This document shows, in pieces, positions 47,641 through 61,955 of a stretch of 64,000 nt of DNA (the first letter of the stretch is position 1; every line of letters begins with the position of its first letter). The stretch comes from Glossina fuscipes. Its lineage: Eukaryota; Arthropoda; Insecta; Diptera; Glossinidae. The translations under genes were made by a program, and so were the position numbers. Where the stretch lies: positions 23,306,020-23,370,019 of the forward strand of contig NW_023998414.1 in NCBI RefSeq assembly GCF_014805625.2, in the 5' to 3' direction. The notes beneath the pieces were generated by a model. The model searched no databases, was not told the DNA's origin, and was given only the letters and a program-made list of their open reading frames with translations.

Positions 47641-47649
47641 ATTTAAATG

Positions 47650-48731
47650 TTAAGTTGGAAAAAATGGGGTCAAAAAACTATTTCCAAAACAAAAAAGAGC
47701 ATAATAAACTGAAAGTTAAATACATTGAAACAACTTCAAACGGGATAAATGGAAAAAAATGAAGTAAGAAAACTTTGAAATTCGTTTAGTTCATTCATAG
47801 GTCTATTAAGAAAGTCTCGTTGACATTGGAGCGAATGTTGGGTACTCATGATCACTTCAAGCAAAGGTGTACAAAATACAAAGGTTTTCTCTTAAGCCGT
47901 GACTGGCTCATGGTTTCGATCCGAACCCTATTTGCACACCTAATGGATCTTTTAGATTCATATCACCTAAAGAACAACAAATTCGTTGAAAAACATTTGT
48001 TCAATACTCTGAGACGATGGTTTTCAAAATCTTTAGGGGAACGGTTTTCACACAGTGCAGAAAAAAAAAAAAAAAAAAAAAAAAAGGAAAAAAAACCAGT
48101 GTTGATATGTTCGGTCATTATTTGTTTATTCAAGATTGAGAGCCAAATAAACTGGCCGGTTCTTTACCTGTTTTCATAAAAAACACGATGCAAATATTGA
48201 AAGGCCGCTTACTGGGGCTAGGCAGTGTTTACGTAGTTCATGCAACCGAAACATTCAAAACGACATACATTTGGTTTCTTTTTTTTTTGCATACCTTTGC
48301 ATAAATTAATGAAAATATTTTGTATGGATTGGTGTGTGCGCCACACCATGTGTAAATTTTTTCAAGTATAGAGTAAACTGTTCTTTCTTTGAAACAATTG
48401 TGGTGTCAACAACAAGTTGCAATGCATTTGTTTGCATTTCGTTATAAATGAATTGACATGTACGCAAACAGTTCGTGAAAAAACAATTACCATTTTTTTT
48501 TTTTTTTGTTTTTTTTTGTATGTGTCATAAAATGCTTCTCACAAATCGATATGCATTTTTAGGTTAAATGACCCTATTGCTTTTACGCGAACACATCACT
48601 ATTCATCAAGTATGATCAATATATCTGGCAAAACTAGCTTTACTCAGCAACGTTTAAAAAAATAGTCGGACGTCGGATGCCTTATTCTAAGTATTGGCAA
48701 TATTTCCGATTGATAAATGTCGTCATTCCTT

Positions 48732-48767
<36 letters not shown>

Positions 48768-51700
48768 CGTAGGTAATTAAATTATAAACTCAGATGAACG
48801 CCATTTTTGCGGTCTCTCCTTACCATAGGTATCAGGATAAAATGAAAAACAATTTCATCTTGCTTAAACCTCAGCGGGAATACTTCGCGCTCGCCAACTA
48901 ATTGTGAAGGTGTACAATGGACGTGTAACAAATAAATTCAAGATTACGACATAAGACATAAGAGATATACCTTTTTATGTTGCGGTCGCTTTAAATCTTA
49001 TTTATTATCAGAGAGATAAAATCTTAAAAAATATATATTTAATTTTCTTTCGATTGTCAACGTATTGGTTAGTCGATCATCTATGCAAATTTTGAATTAA
49101 ATTGAGATAGAGATGGCTTTAGTAAATACTTTGAATAAGATTTATAAATTAACATCTGCATGTTTGTAACCGGAACAGTTTAGTATTAAATCCTGAAGTA
49201 AGAGTTTTTGTGAAAAGTTATCTCATTTTCAAGAAGATGAATGGAGGAACCGACGCTGCTTCCTGTCCAATAAATAGCAGAATTGCGTGAATTCGATCTG
49301 AAATAAAATGGACTAAAGAATTTGTTAACACTTTATCTTCAGATAATTTGATAAGACTGGCATTGCAACACAATAATTAAAAAAAATAAAAATAAAATAG
49401 ATTTTACTCAATAAGTTCGTGGGATGACATAGTTTAACACATTTCGTTTAAAAATTGCTACTATTTAAAAGTCATATTCAGTCATTACAAGTCGCGACTC
49501 AATTCATTGTTAGTGTACGGAATGAGATAAATAGTGATGTTACGAGAACACCTAATAAGGCTGAGAAAGTTTGCTTAGGCTTTTTTCGTGCAAACTGATT
49601 TTCGCAATAAAAGCTAAAACTAGAATATTTTTTCCTTAACTTTCAAATTTTGCTTATGCGTAATGGCACGACAACAAAATAGATGCTTACAATATCAAAA
49701 CATGTACTATTTATCCTTGGCTACTATATCTTCAACCTTTCGGATGAAATACAGATTTTCGATTTCGGAAACTTTTAATTATTTGAGGCCATCTAGGAAC
49801 GAGTGAATTTCTGAGACGGATACCGGGAATCTGAAGGCTTCTCTTAGAGAGCTCATCGAAATCATCGAATAGCAGATATAGTAAAGGGAACGAGTAAAAT
49901 GAGATCTGGCCTTTTCGCCCGCCCGAATCTCTTTTGCCTTATTGTGGGCGTTTTACTGGTTCTCTTAGTAGCAGCTCCTTTCAATGATGAAACGAGGAGC
50001 TTTTAATGCAATGCCGTCGGCTTTAACAGTTCATCAAGACTTTTTACATTTTCGATTATCACAGCATGAATATTTTTGATTGGTTGTCGCTTGTAAATCA
50101 CACCAAAAAAATAAAGCTTACTGCAGATAATATGGTTTCTTTGGTACATAACTCCGTATAAAATTCGACGAAATAGTGACTTATGTATTGCATTGTATGG
50201 TGAGGGGCGTTAAGTCTAATTGAGAGTATTTTCGTATGAAAAACTCGTAATATTATCGTCTATAGTGCAATATCGTCTGCACTGTATTCTGTATTACCTG
50301 ATTTCAGTCCTAATCGGGAAAATCTACTTAACGTACATGGAGTAGTTCTGCGATATTCATTTCAATATATGCGAATTTCGCACTTCTAAAGGCAAACAGA
50401 TAGCGATGATCATATTTCGTTGGTTCGATCATTTGCTTCTGTACTGATATGGAATATAAAAATCAATTCTTCGAACAACCGTAACCGTCTATGCCGTAAC
50501 AACAGGGCAAAGGTGGTTGTACGCGTGTACGAGCATGAGTGCGTGCATACATGCTATGTAAAAACTATCACTTTTAAATTTCTTAATGTCAAATAAATAA
50601 GTTATATAACGATTGCGGTTGTTGTTTTTGTTGTTGCTGTTAAAATTTTAAATTATTGCATATGTTAACTTTCATGCTGTTGACAAGAGACATGCTTGCA
50701 TGATATATATTATTTTTCTATCGCCATTGCTCTCGTTACAAGTTAATTATCTGAAATATTTCGTTGTTGGCCAACAGTCACTTTGTCAATTTATTGGCAT
50801 TTTTTGAAACGAACTTAACACCAGTGCATTGGATGATATGATATTTGTTTGTCGACAAAGCAACGAGTTACTTTGATCTCCTTACCTGTTGACATTCCAG
50901 ACTGCATTGAAATGTAAATATTTGGGCAACAACGTTTTTTTTTTTTTTCCTATTCTAGAGTGCCATACTCCGTTCAACGAAGAACTTTATTGTAGTTAAT
51001 GAAAATGACAATAGCTTACTTTATATTATATTAATTCCATTGCTGTTAGCTCGACTAGTACCTGGTCGTGCAAAGAGACAAAAAAAAAGAAAGAAAGATA
51101 GAAAAATCCATCGTCTCGTTTCACTACAGTACAGTTTCTGCCAGTCGAAGGGAAAAAGAATTTTAAACCTCAATTAGTTTGTGTAAAACTATAAATTATA
51201 TCAATATAAAAATTATTTTTATATTATTGTATATTCTATATTCGTAGTTTTTTTTTTTTTTTTTTTTCTCCTGAAAATATGAGTTGCGCTCGCAGTTTTC
51301 ATTAGTTTAGTTTAGATTTTCTACTAAAAAGTACTTTTGTGATAGAGAAAAATATGAAAAAGCAACGAATAAAACCGCTCTATACCCTAGACAATATATA
51401 TATATATATATATAGACAATATATATAGACATATATATAATTTTGTTTTTTCTTTCCGTTAAATCTCAATAGCAATGACTGTTTACTTATGGTGCGTAAA
51501 GTTTTGCAAATTATACGCTCAGCGCGCAGTGAAAGTAAGACAACATGAAAAAATTTCGAATACGAAAGCGTGATGATATTCATAATAATCATATATATAT
51601 ATATACATATATATATACACAAATGCAAACATATACCAATTTGTTTATGATTAAAATGCCTTTTATTTCAAAACTTGTCAATATACGTAACAGAGAGAAA

Positions 51701-53560
51701 TAATTGTTAGAAATACATATATACATGTATAAATATATGTATATATACAAACACATACATATATGTATATATACAAACATATTCGTAAATATGTCCATTT
51801 GTGTCACACCGTAAAAGAAAAACACATATAACTTTCTATAGTTGTCGCTTACATGTTCGAGAGATAATGTATTTAACGTGTAACAGCAACAGCTGTATTG
51901 CCCGTAAAAAATTCATAACAATTTCCACAAAAGACATAACCACAAAATAAATGTCATTCATTCAATGCTGTCAGGTAACAAACTCACCATATTTATAACA
52001 AATGTATTTAACAACACGCGAAAACTTTTAGCTATTCAAGACATTAGACCTATATACACACACACACACGATATATATAGAACTCGCAATACTTTCGAGC
52101 ATATCTCGAACACTTTCGAGCATATTTTGTAAAAGCTGTAAACCGTTACATACACAAGTTCAGAACAATTTGAAAAGGCTCTGAACCATTTTTCATTTAC
52201 TTTACATGAACAGCTCGGTCCCATATGCTCGGTAGTTAATTTGATAAATATCATAATAATGATAAGGTACTTGAATTGCATCAATAATGCGAAGATGACA
52301 ATATTGAATATGCAAAGGAGAGAACACATTCGTGTCCATCTAATATATACGGATTTTTAACATATTGCAACATTTCGTGCACCATTTAATATGTTTGACT
52401 ACTGAATGAGCTGAGTAAAGGACAAAAGTAATTTCATCGACACAGTCGAGATTCGTGTTTTGTTTTTCCAATCGTTTTTAGAAATTCTAGGTCCGACCCT
52501 TTCGTAACGTTAAACGCGATATTATTTAGAAATTATGCTTTTAATATCATATCCCGTTGTTTAATATCGAACACATCTACATACAATTGTTTAAACACAT
52601 CTGCTCTATATTGTGTGCAGTGTTTGCGCAAACCCAAAATTCTTTAACTGATAATCTCTCAAATTAACTAACGCTGCCTGTAATATTTTGCAATAATATC
52701 GCCACAATTTATTTCATTGTTCATTGTTTATTATTATTATACACGTTTAATTGTTAATTTCATTTTTAATCTACATTTGTGCAAAGAAGCAAAGAATAAA
52801 CAAGAAAGGGATAAAGCAAGAGTTCATTTTGTTAGCGTTGCGTTTAACGTCTTACCGCGTCGTTACCGCGTTACCATCTTACACTATCCTTTCGATTGGT
52901 TCCTTTTATCGAAAGTTTTTATGTCAGACTTGACCCCGTCCGTGCTCATAGCTGATGTACCTTATGATACGCATTGCCCGTATATAATATGATGTAATAT
53001 ATATTATAATAATCGTAAGGGATGTGAAGATGAAATTCAAATTTAACCAACAAAAACCACTATTTACCAATTCTTTTAATAAAGTTCTATAAATAACGTA
53101 CCAGAGATCTATTAAGTAGTTGGGGTAAAAATATGCTTGAATTTGAAAATCTATTCCATCAACATATTAGGAAACGTAAGATATTTTTGTGAAAACGTCA
53201 CGAATCCATATGAAAATACTTTTCAAACAAGCTAAACAAGAACTATGGTTACCAAATTTTTGTAAATTATATCTTAGCAAAACAATACGAGACCTTTTAA
53301 CATTAACAGGAAAAAGAAATGAATTTAAGTTTCGTTTTAACCGATTAAAAGGCGTTTTTTTTTCTGTTACCGACTTCCATGCCGTATATTTATTTATGTT
53401 TGCGTGAAACATAAAATGTAGACAATTTGTAACGTTTAACACGCCTAAAAGAGAAAATTCCAGCCATTTGGTGTAAAATATTTTGCGTTTCTCAATTGGT
53501 ACGGAGAAGGCTTCCAAGTGCAGCCATATCTTAAACCCAACTAATTAACAGAACTTTGTT
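47650..53560. other. Long non-coding stretch with many TA and poly-A/T repeats
   Basis: A-run 48061-48085, T-run 48494-48507, (CT)n-(TA)n 48733-48768, T-run 50936-50948, T-run 51250-51267, (TA)n blocks at 51395-51413, 51590-51605 and 51716-51776, (CA)n at 52056-52069. No recognisable frame; the 52717-52992 and 53167-53517 frames are of ordinary AT-rich composition. Confidence 0.55.
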
Positions 53561-54016
53561 AAAGGCGTTTACACACCTCTGTTAAGTGAGATGGTGGGTG
53601 TCTTTGCTAGTTAAATTCGCATTTATCCTCGCGTCTTTACATTTATGATATACGTAGTAGTAAAATCATTATAGTCAGGGAAGGGCAACAATAATACCCT
53701 AATTTATATATCACTACTCCTCCTTTTTGCTTCAGAAATATCCAAATTTATATCATATCTCCATGTGAAAGCAGTGAGCGAGGCCAAACCGTGAACTGAT
53801 TTGGCATAAATATAACAAAAATGAATTTTCTTGTCAAAGATCTTCGTCAGATCTTCGAAGTCAATTAAAAATAAGACAGTATTCTTATATAACAACTAAC
53901 TTTTTTTATAACAACTGTCATATGGGGTAGAGTTCAAAAAATAGACCTATGTAATACAAATTTTGAAGCAGTTCATTTTTACATTAAATTGCTATTTGTG
54001 GAGAAACTTCAGTGAT

Positions 54017-54250
54017 TACCTTTCGCAGGACGAGGCATACAGAGGGACGGATGAGCTCGAATTAGAAAATGTTTGCGAATCGATCAATTTAATAAAGATC
54101 GCGCCTTTCTAGTCGTTTTTTTTTTTTTTTGTTTTTTTTTTTTTTTGGAAACATAAGCAATTACCTCTCGCAGGAGCGAACGGACAGATGGACGGATAAG
54201 CTTAAATCGATCAATGTAAGAAAAGCCAGGGCATTCATTTTGGTTGTTAT
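54017..54250 (-). mobile_element. Tandem duplicated INE-1/DINE-like signature, minus strand
   Basis: ATTACCTTTCGCAGGACGAG with GGGACGGATGAGCTCGAATT (about 54014-54064) is followed by ATTACCTCTCGCAGGAGCGA with GACGGATAAGCTTAAATCGA (about 54161-54209). Reverse-complemented, each reads TTAAGCTTATCCGTCC-type signature and then CTCCTGCGAGAGGTAAT. The two units are about 147 bp apart with a T-rich spacer. Confidence 0.5.
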
Positions 54251-54309
54251 ACGGAAACGTTCATCTAGAATCGGCTGTAGAGATAGTTGTAATCGATTAG
54301 CGAAAGTTG

Positions 54310-56140
54310 TAATTTTGTGAAATCAAATACAATGAAGTTTTTGAAAGACATTGCCTTCGATAATTTACAACGCGTAGTTTACAATATCGTAAAATATTTA
54401 TCTAAACATAATAATCGAAAATAGTAACGATCCCGCAATTGAATAAAAGTCACTGATATTTATTTATTGGAAATATGAGTGAGGGGTGTTCAAATTTCGC
54501 CATCGTGGGTATTGTTATTATTTACGTCAGTGTTTTGTAAGTAAAATTAATCAATTTTATAACACAGTCATGGACATTGTCAGACAAAAGAATTTTGGTA
54601 ATAAAAGACATTCCAAGTGCTGCTAAACATTAACGCTTGGAGAGATGCAAATACATTGTTGCAAATTATATTCTGTCGTGGGATTTTATGAACAATAAAT
54701 TAATTTTACGGGTTAAAATTGTAAAATAGCGAATTAAGATGAAACACTTTTTTGTTAATTTTTGTTAATTCGTCTAACGATAAATAGTTCTTAGATCATT
54801 TATTTAAAAAAGTCATCTCAGAATTGCATTTTTCAGCATCTAATTAGATGACCCTATCAATTACCGTATGAGTGTTTCTTTGAAAGTGAATTCTTATCTT
54901 CTATAAGCTGAAGTTAAAATGGGAATACGGGGAATATTTTAGTGAAAGCATTTCCAAATTCACATAATTGTTGCATATGTTGTAATAATGTTAAATGATT
55001 ATTACGTCTATAGTCAAATATATTGCCGATGCCGTTCGTCGACTACGGTAGACGTCAAATGACATGAGATAACAAAATTCAAGTTAAAATTATGTCATTG
55101 ATAGCATACATAGTTATGAAGAAAGCAAGCATTCACCTGCCAAGTACTAAAAATAGAGAATAAATCAAGAAAGAACTCGAGAATTTCAAACTGTTTTTCA
55201 AAATAAATATTTCATGAAAAAATATCGCGACAGTAGTATTCTCGACTGCTTTTGAGCGTATTCAACGCTTTAGAGAGCTGCCCTAACTAAGAAAGGAACC
55301 AGTGTTCTTGGTTTATTATTCACAATTAATTCTTCATTTTTTCACACACATTCATGTACCATAGTAGAAGGGCTTCCATTGCGTTTCACGTAAGTATATG
55401 CCATAAAATTCTAACGCTACTGTGCCCGTTGATGTAACGTATTAATTTGATAAGCGATAACTCGCATCCCCCAACATGTATACATTGTTGAATATCAGCC
55501 TTCTTGTTGACCTTTTCTCATATATTTGTTTTTCAAATAAATTTCTTTTACTTGACTAATTTCATAAAATGTGATCCCTATCGCTTTGCATTATTTTGCA
55601 AATTTCCACTCACGAGAACGAAAAAGCCGCTATTTAGCCATACATGAGTAGATCGATCCTTGCTCGCCCCTACTAAACAATATGTATTTATACAGAATGT
55701 GTAGAGTTTCCGGTGGGGATGTACTTGCCTGGCGCAAAGGTAATATTAAATCTGATAAATTCTCAAAAATATTCCGTTATGCATGTCTTTGACGATAAGC
55801 ATCTCTTTGTAAATACTATTACGTAATTTATACGAACGCCAATTATAATTATGCGAACCGTTTGCTCTCACTTCCTTTACAATTAAGCAAAACATACGAA
55901 CCTTGCGACAACAAGTTAGAAAAATTGCTGATCAGATCATAACAGTTTTTACTATTCAAAAATTGATCGCGTTTTATATGCAAATGTATTCCACTTCTTG
56001 TGTGAGTTGGCCCAAATTTAATGTTCTTGTCTGCCTTTCGCGTTTGTAGAGTACAAGCAGGAGGAGGTAGTGGCTCTTTTGCCTACTTGGCTACTCATGC
56101 GAATTAAAGAGTATATTTTTATTATTAATGCGAAACACAC
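54310..56140. other. Non-coding stretch, nothing recognised
   Basis: Plain AT-rich DNA with few long simple repeats and no frame beyond about 60 codons. Confidence 0.55.
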
Positions 56141-56149
56141 AAAAACGCT

Positions 56150-56440
56150 ATGACGACCTAGGGCCTACCATTAAATACCCCACACCATCCTACAGTCATT
56201 CACATAATGGTTTTCCAGTATAAGGCATTCGTCCTTTATGTGAAACATCTTGCTGCACAAAACTTTATTCAAGTATATCAACAAGTGCAACTCGTAAGTT
56301 GAGCGCAAACATGGATCACGGACAGCCGGACAGACAAGTTTAAACCGATTTAGAAAGCGATTTTGAATCGACCGATAAAAGACAAAGCGGGTCTCTCTCA
56401 AGTTCTTCGCGTTGCTGCATACATCCATACAAGCTTAATA
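56150..56440 (-). mobile_element. INE-1/DINE-like repeat, copy 9, minus strand
   Basis: Reverse complement reads GCGAAGAACTTGAGAGAGAC, TTTTATCGGTCGATTCAAAA, TCGCTTTCTAAATCGGTTTA and CTTGTCTGTCCGGCTGTCCG, then, toward the far end, GGATGGTGTGGGGTATTTAA. The terminal GGTGTxGGGTATTTAATG block also ends the copy at 20.47 kb. A spurious 85-codon minus-strand frame spans it. Confidence 0.65.
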
Positions 56441-56599
56441 TGCTCTTGTAACACGAGTGATGTAGAATATAATAAGACAAAATGAAGAAGTAATAAGTTA
56501 CAGTTGCCTCAAATGGGGGTGGGATCTTGAATGCCCAAGCAAATATATATCGTTCTCCGTGACACCATCACGGAACTTATCTTTGCTCCTGTCCTTATT

Positions 56600-56643
56600 A
56601 AGAATACAATAATACAATAATAAGAATACAATAATACAATAAC
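56600..56643 (+). repeat. Two-copy tandem repeat, 22-bp unit
   Basis: AAGAATACAATAATACAATA(AT/AC) occurs twice back to back with one difference at the last base. Confidence 0.8.
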
Positions 56644-56649
56644 ATTAAC

Positions 56650-59600
56650 AAAGTGTTGACCTATCTCCTTCGTATCAATCTGTAAGCGGAAATAAAATAT
56701 TCGACTACGCAAATAGAGAGCTCGGGTGAAGGCAGTGCATACATGATAGAATTTATTACGACAAGCGTGTTACCTGTAAGTAAATTGAATATTTCATTAA
56801 TAACTAGAGCCTACTACTGAGTCTTAGATATATATATATATATATAAATGTTAGCTTACATATGAAGACAAATGCTTTGGCTCTCTCTGAAGAGGAAATC
56901 TTTAAATATTCTTTCGACACATGTTACAGAATCAATAACAAATACTCCAGTTTGTGCCTTAATATGTTTGTTGTTGTAATTAGCTACGGGAATGACACTT
57001 TGCGAAAGGATATCATTTGCTATAGCACCTAAGCAGGTAACTAAATTAATTTTCTTTATAACTAACATCGATGTGTGAGTGTATATGTGTGTCATAATCA
57101 TTGAATATCAAGTAAAAATAAATAAAAATCATTAATTGATTTGATTAACGAAGCAAAGATAGTCTGTCCATCAGTATAGGCTATATCTTCTGCAGGTTTA
57201 TGAATTTGCTAGAAATCACAATTTTGCAGCTTTGCCAAATCATGATTTGCACAAGCGCACAAAAAAAAAGACTGCATAGTAGCTATAAAAATTAAATAAT
57301 TATAAAACGATCGTACAAATGTCAAAAAACCAAAATAATTCTTATATTGAGAAATCACAAAAAGAAAGAAAAAACACAACTAAGTTATTGCTACCAACTA
57401 TTATGCAGTGTGTAACTATTGAAAGAGTACAGTAGTATAGTAGACGAGCTATAGAAAATTTCGGAGAAGTAGCCCCTTTAAATTTCGAACAATCATTAAC
57501 AAACGTTAAAAATCGGATTTTATTGCGATGCGCCTACGGTCGATCATCGTCAATATCTCTCGTATGTAATTGGAAGCAACTTTAGAGAAATAAACGAATC
57601 TTACAAATTTTTGTTATGTCAAATAATATCTTTTTAAGTTCATCCATATCAAAACTCTGCAGTGAAATTATTTCTAGAAAACTTTTTTTAAAATATCCCT
57701 TTTTTTTTTTTCTCCAACTATATACACAAACATACACTTCATGATAGAGAGTAGTAATAAATTGCTCTTTGAGTTTTTTATAGCCTAGCATTTGATTTTT
57801 TTTTTTTTGTTATTTGTTTTACTAATAGGTACGACAAGAAATACTAAGAGATTTTTCATTCATTTTTTACTACACATTTTTTGTTTACTCAAAACGAATT
57901 TTATTTGAGTATATAATGGTCATTCTGATCTATGACCTTTTGCAATTTTTGGGTTAAAATCATTGGACCATCGCTGTAGAACTTTGGTAACATTTAAGCG
58001 CAAAAGTGATTTTTTTATATGAGTTTTTTTTAAAAGTAATTTTAAACTGTTAACACAAGCTATTTAAGCCCTTTCCACCGTGTGCCACCGTGTGTACCGT
58101 GTTCGATAGAAGGCTAATAAATTAAATAATTTTGAACAAACGCTTTTTGTTTTGAAAAATTAAACTCAAATACATTTTAGCGTGTACTAAAAACGGTACA
58201 CCTGGCGTCAAGAAAGTTTTACTGAAGACAGAGCCAATGAAAGTTGGACAGGGAAAGCTTCAAGCTGGCAAAAACGTGCACGTCCTGCCGTTGTCACGAT
58301 AAAAGTTGACATGTTTTCTAATAATGAACCGGGAACGTTTAATAGCAATATTTAATGAGAGTAGAGAATACACTCTCGTCAAATCGGTCCTCTTTCCGAT
58401 ACTCGTTTCAATTTCAATTGCAATAAGCAAAAAGCAGTACTTAACGTGGCGTCCATTCGATCTTTGCCACCGCTTGTACTTTGGCTTCCTCCATAATCAA
58501 CGGCAAGTCGTTTCGCTCTTAATCAAAATTTTGGAAAATGGTTCGGCAATGTTTCGTTTCTCCGCCGATCTGCAAATGCAATAGTGAGTCTCAGCGTTAT
58601 GCGAAACTTGGTTTAGTTTCACAGCGATTTCATAAAAAACAATCTGTTGACTTTTTCGAAATTTTTGAATAATTTTGGTTGAACAGAGGAGACCGGCTCT
58701 CAAGGCAAGATCATACCGTCGATAGATTGAGAAGGCGTCGCCTATTTGCTTGCTTCTTCACAACATTAATGTCTCGCTCGGAGTGATGATACTATCAGAT
58801 AAGAGAGATTTTTGCCAAAAATTTTCCATCGTCTTTAAAATGCAATTACTTTCGGTTGGGTTAACAAATTTCACACCAATTATCCACGGACTGTCACCGC
58901 TCAAATGCGCTCGAAGCGCAGCGACTCATTATTCTTAATTATTTTCTAAATAATTCACTTAAATATTTTGCGAGTTTTTATTTAGTGCTTATCTTATCGT
59001 TATTTTTGTTTAATATAACACATACAAATTGCTGTGGTTGAAAAAATCAAAAGGAATGAGAAAAAGAAGACGACAATCATACACATATTACTATACATAA
59101 TCCTTGTAGTATTCATATATTTTTTCCCCATTTCTTTGCCATACAATCGTATACATGTGTAAATAACTCTGACCATAAGTAAATGAAATGGTCAGTGTGT
59201 ATGGCATTTGAAGAATTTACATAAATACACATAAATGCGGCATTACACATATATGCATGCATATAGTTAAATAAACGTTCATATATCCGACCGTAATACA
59301 TGTGAGGAACTGATTCGTTTCTCCCTTTCTTGCAGTACAAAGAAAAATTAATAATAATCTTTGCATGTCTCTAATGTAAGTAAATTGCAGTATGTGTATA
59401 CGAGTACATGCTAATGCCTGTAAAGTGTGTTAAATGACCAGAATTAGAGCACAGCACAGTAAATTATACACAAAAACGTTATTAGAATTGTAATGCTGCT
59501 TAAACAGATCAGTTTATAACTTCCACGATATCCATCAAACGTTTCAGAATCTCCTCATGATTCGGAAAATATAACTAAATTGAAAGAACAAATTCTTTGC

Positions 59601-60060
59601 TTTAGGATCTTGAAAGGTTTCGCAACTATCCGCTTTTTCTATCTATGTTATTTACATTTTTTAAGGGATGCTCTTATAAGCAAACTTGCACACAAACCAC
59701 ATAAAAATAGTTAAATGTGGATATGTATGGCTCTTGGCGGTTTTATATAATAAAGAGAAACTGAAAAGGAAAAAAATTATTTCCGAGTTAAGGCGAATTT
59801 CGTAGTACACATCATGAAAATATATATTAATCGTAACTTGTCATATAAGTAAAACCCAACTGATAATGTTATGCAATGCAAAATACATTATACGGATCAT
59901 AGTAAATGGCACATTTTGGCTAAACGCACATAAGCCCGTGCATAAGCCAGACATAACTGATCTTTTAAACTTAACATCCCGATAGAGAAAAGAGTTACTC
60001 TGGCATTATTTCAGCGGATAGATAGACAAATAAAATCTAATTTCCGCCATTCTGTCATTC
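56650..60060. other. Non-coding stretch
   Basis: (TA)n at 56829-56846, T-runs at 57701-57712 and 57799-57808. The region 58190-58600 is more balanced and has a 92-codon + frame (58306-58584) with no recognisable family; it may be old transposon sequence. Confidence 0.5.
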
Positions 60061-60064
60061 AACT

Positions 60065-60067
<3 letters not shown>

Positions 60068-60112
<45 letters not shown>
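60068..60112 (+). repeat. (CT)22 microsatellite
   Basis: Uninterrupted CT dinucleotides, equal to (GA)n on the minus strand; potential GAGA-factor binding in a fly. Confidence 0.9.
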
Positions 60113-60113
<1 letters not shown>

Positions 60114-60589
60114 AGTCATAAGTAGTTCAAAATAGAGAAGGGAAATACGATTCTTCTCTCGTCAAACCAAAATATGCTTTAACAGATGCAAGATGGCCTT
60201 CTTTTGACTTACCTTAGCACTTTAGCTCCACTCTTCCGCAATGATCAGAGAGAAGTAGTATGATTTTATTTTCTTGTTGAACCTTTTGTCAATGTATATC
60301 GGTATTCCGAAGTAAAAGTCAATTTGTAACAAAGCCGGGCTGTTAGACTACTAAAACCACAAAATGAGCAAACCAACCGCCACAAATATATCGAGAAAAC
60401 ATGATACTGTGCACTGTTTTAATATATTATAATAGCAGATCAAAAGAATTGTTGCCAAACGCACAATTAGTCTGTTATTGTTATTATTAATTGCGTGAGC
60501 AATGCATGGCGCGACTTAGATGATCTATTGTACTCGCCCGTGACTCTAGCCCTTCATCCTGCTACTGCCGTGTCTGGCATCATAACACG

Positions 60590-60737
60590 CTACCCCTTTA
60601 ACATATGGTGTCTTATTCTGCAGATGGCCTCACATTCACATAGAGTATGATGGGACGTCTCACTTGTCTGTTTGGCAGAATCTGCAAAAATCGGTGTAGG
60701 ACATACCCATGTTTTTCAGGTGATACCTTGTGACCAA
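60590..60737 (-). pseudogene. Non-LTR retrotransposon (Jockey/I-type) C-terminal remnant
   Basis: On the minus strand, from 60737, one frame reads LVTRYHLKNMGMSYTDFCRF then CQTDK and a stop. A neighbouring frame then continues ETSHHTLCECEAICRIRHHM to a TAG at 60590. Joined across a frameshift near 60664, the order is a Thr-Gly-His-like stretch, CxxC, ET..H.LC.C.A..R.R. This is the cysteine/histidine-rich C-terminal tail that follows reverse transcriptase or RNase H in I- and Jockey-type LINEs. Frameshifted, with no RT domain visible at higher coordinates: a truncated, dead fragment. Downstream on the minus strand (about 60490-60590) may be its 3' UTR. Confidence 0.6.
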
Positions 60738-60999
60738 ACTTGGGTCACTTCTTTTTACTTCCAGTAGCCATACCGCAAGATTTTATGAAACTTTTGTTAT
60801 ACAACATATGAGACATGTGACGAGACGTGTTATACAAATCCGCTGAGTGATTGGTCATTTAAAAAAAGTATATATATATATATATATATATAAATCTAGT
60901 ATCCAGGAGAGGAAAAGTAAACAATTTTTTACAGTTATTTTTATTGAAATTTTTATTAAGATCGAGTAAAACATCGGTTATAAAAAAAAAAAAAAATTA

Positions 61000-61033
<34 letters not shown>

Positions 61034-61915
61034 GCATAAATAGCTAGAATTTAGGTTTAAAACTTTCCAAGCGTCATGTGATATAAATTTCATGGAATTT
61101 TGCAATTAAAGCGACAAATTGAATATATTTTCCCCATAGTGATCGCGATAAAAGACGAATTTTTAACAGAATTGCAAAAATTGTTGCAAATTTTCCATAA
61201 TTTAACTAATGGTAACCTTTTTACTGTAACTAATCGCATTATTAGAGCTTTCAAAACGAAGATAAGTTAGGTTTTATAAATTTTGAAAGAAGCATGCGAT
61301 GTAATATTAAAAACACACACAGTAACCCTGTATAATATAATGGTTTTAAAAATGGTTCAGAGACAGTAATGAGATTATGCTGTGAGGAAAATCAACTTAA
61401 TTGAGAGTAAGCTAAATAGCTGCTGAGAAATGAAGTTTGAAATATACTTAATGCATTTTTATATTTAATATCCGAATATAATGCAAGTTTGTAATAATAG
61501 TAGCATTAGTGGTTTTTTTATTTGTTGAAGGAAATTATTGTTTTTGTTGCTTCATTTTGTGTTCTGTGAACTGCTGGTAATGCAATTGTTTTTGCGGTTA
61601 AAGAACTAGAGTTTACTTCGGTTTAATTCATTTGAATTAAGTCCAGTTCCATTGTTATGCGGCTTGATGTGTTGCTTTATATATATATATATGTATATAT
61701 ATATAGTAATAAAAAATATTTTTGTATTAAATGATTTTCAAAGCAATTAATGCCTAGTTACAAGTGCACGCCAGCGGTAGATGCCTGTCTATCTTTGCAT
61801 TCATCGGTGCTTGTGTTTTCGGTTGCATGTAATCTAATCAAACCGCATTTTCAACTGTAATTGGGGTTATTATTAGACGAGGTTTTTTTTGGGTTTTTTG
61901 TTTAAATGTTGTCGC

Positions 61916-61917
<2 letters not shown>

Positions 61918-61954
<37 letters not shown>
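61918..61954 (+). repeat. Poly-T tract (37 nt)
   Basis: One of the longest homopolymers in the window, with no recognisable element attached. Confidence 0.85.
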
Positions 61955-61955
<1 letters not shown>

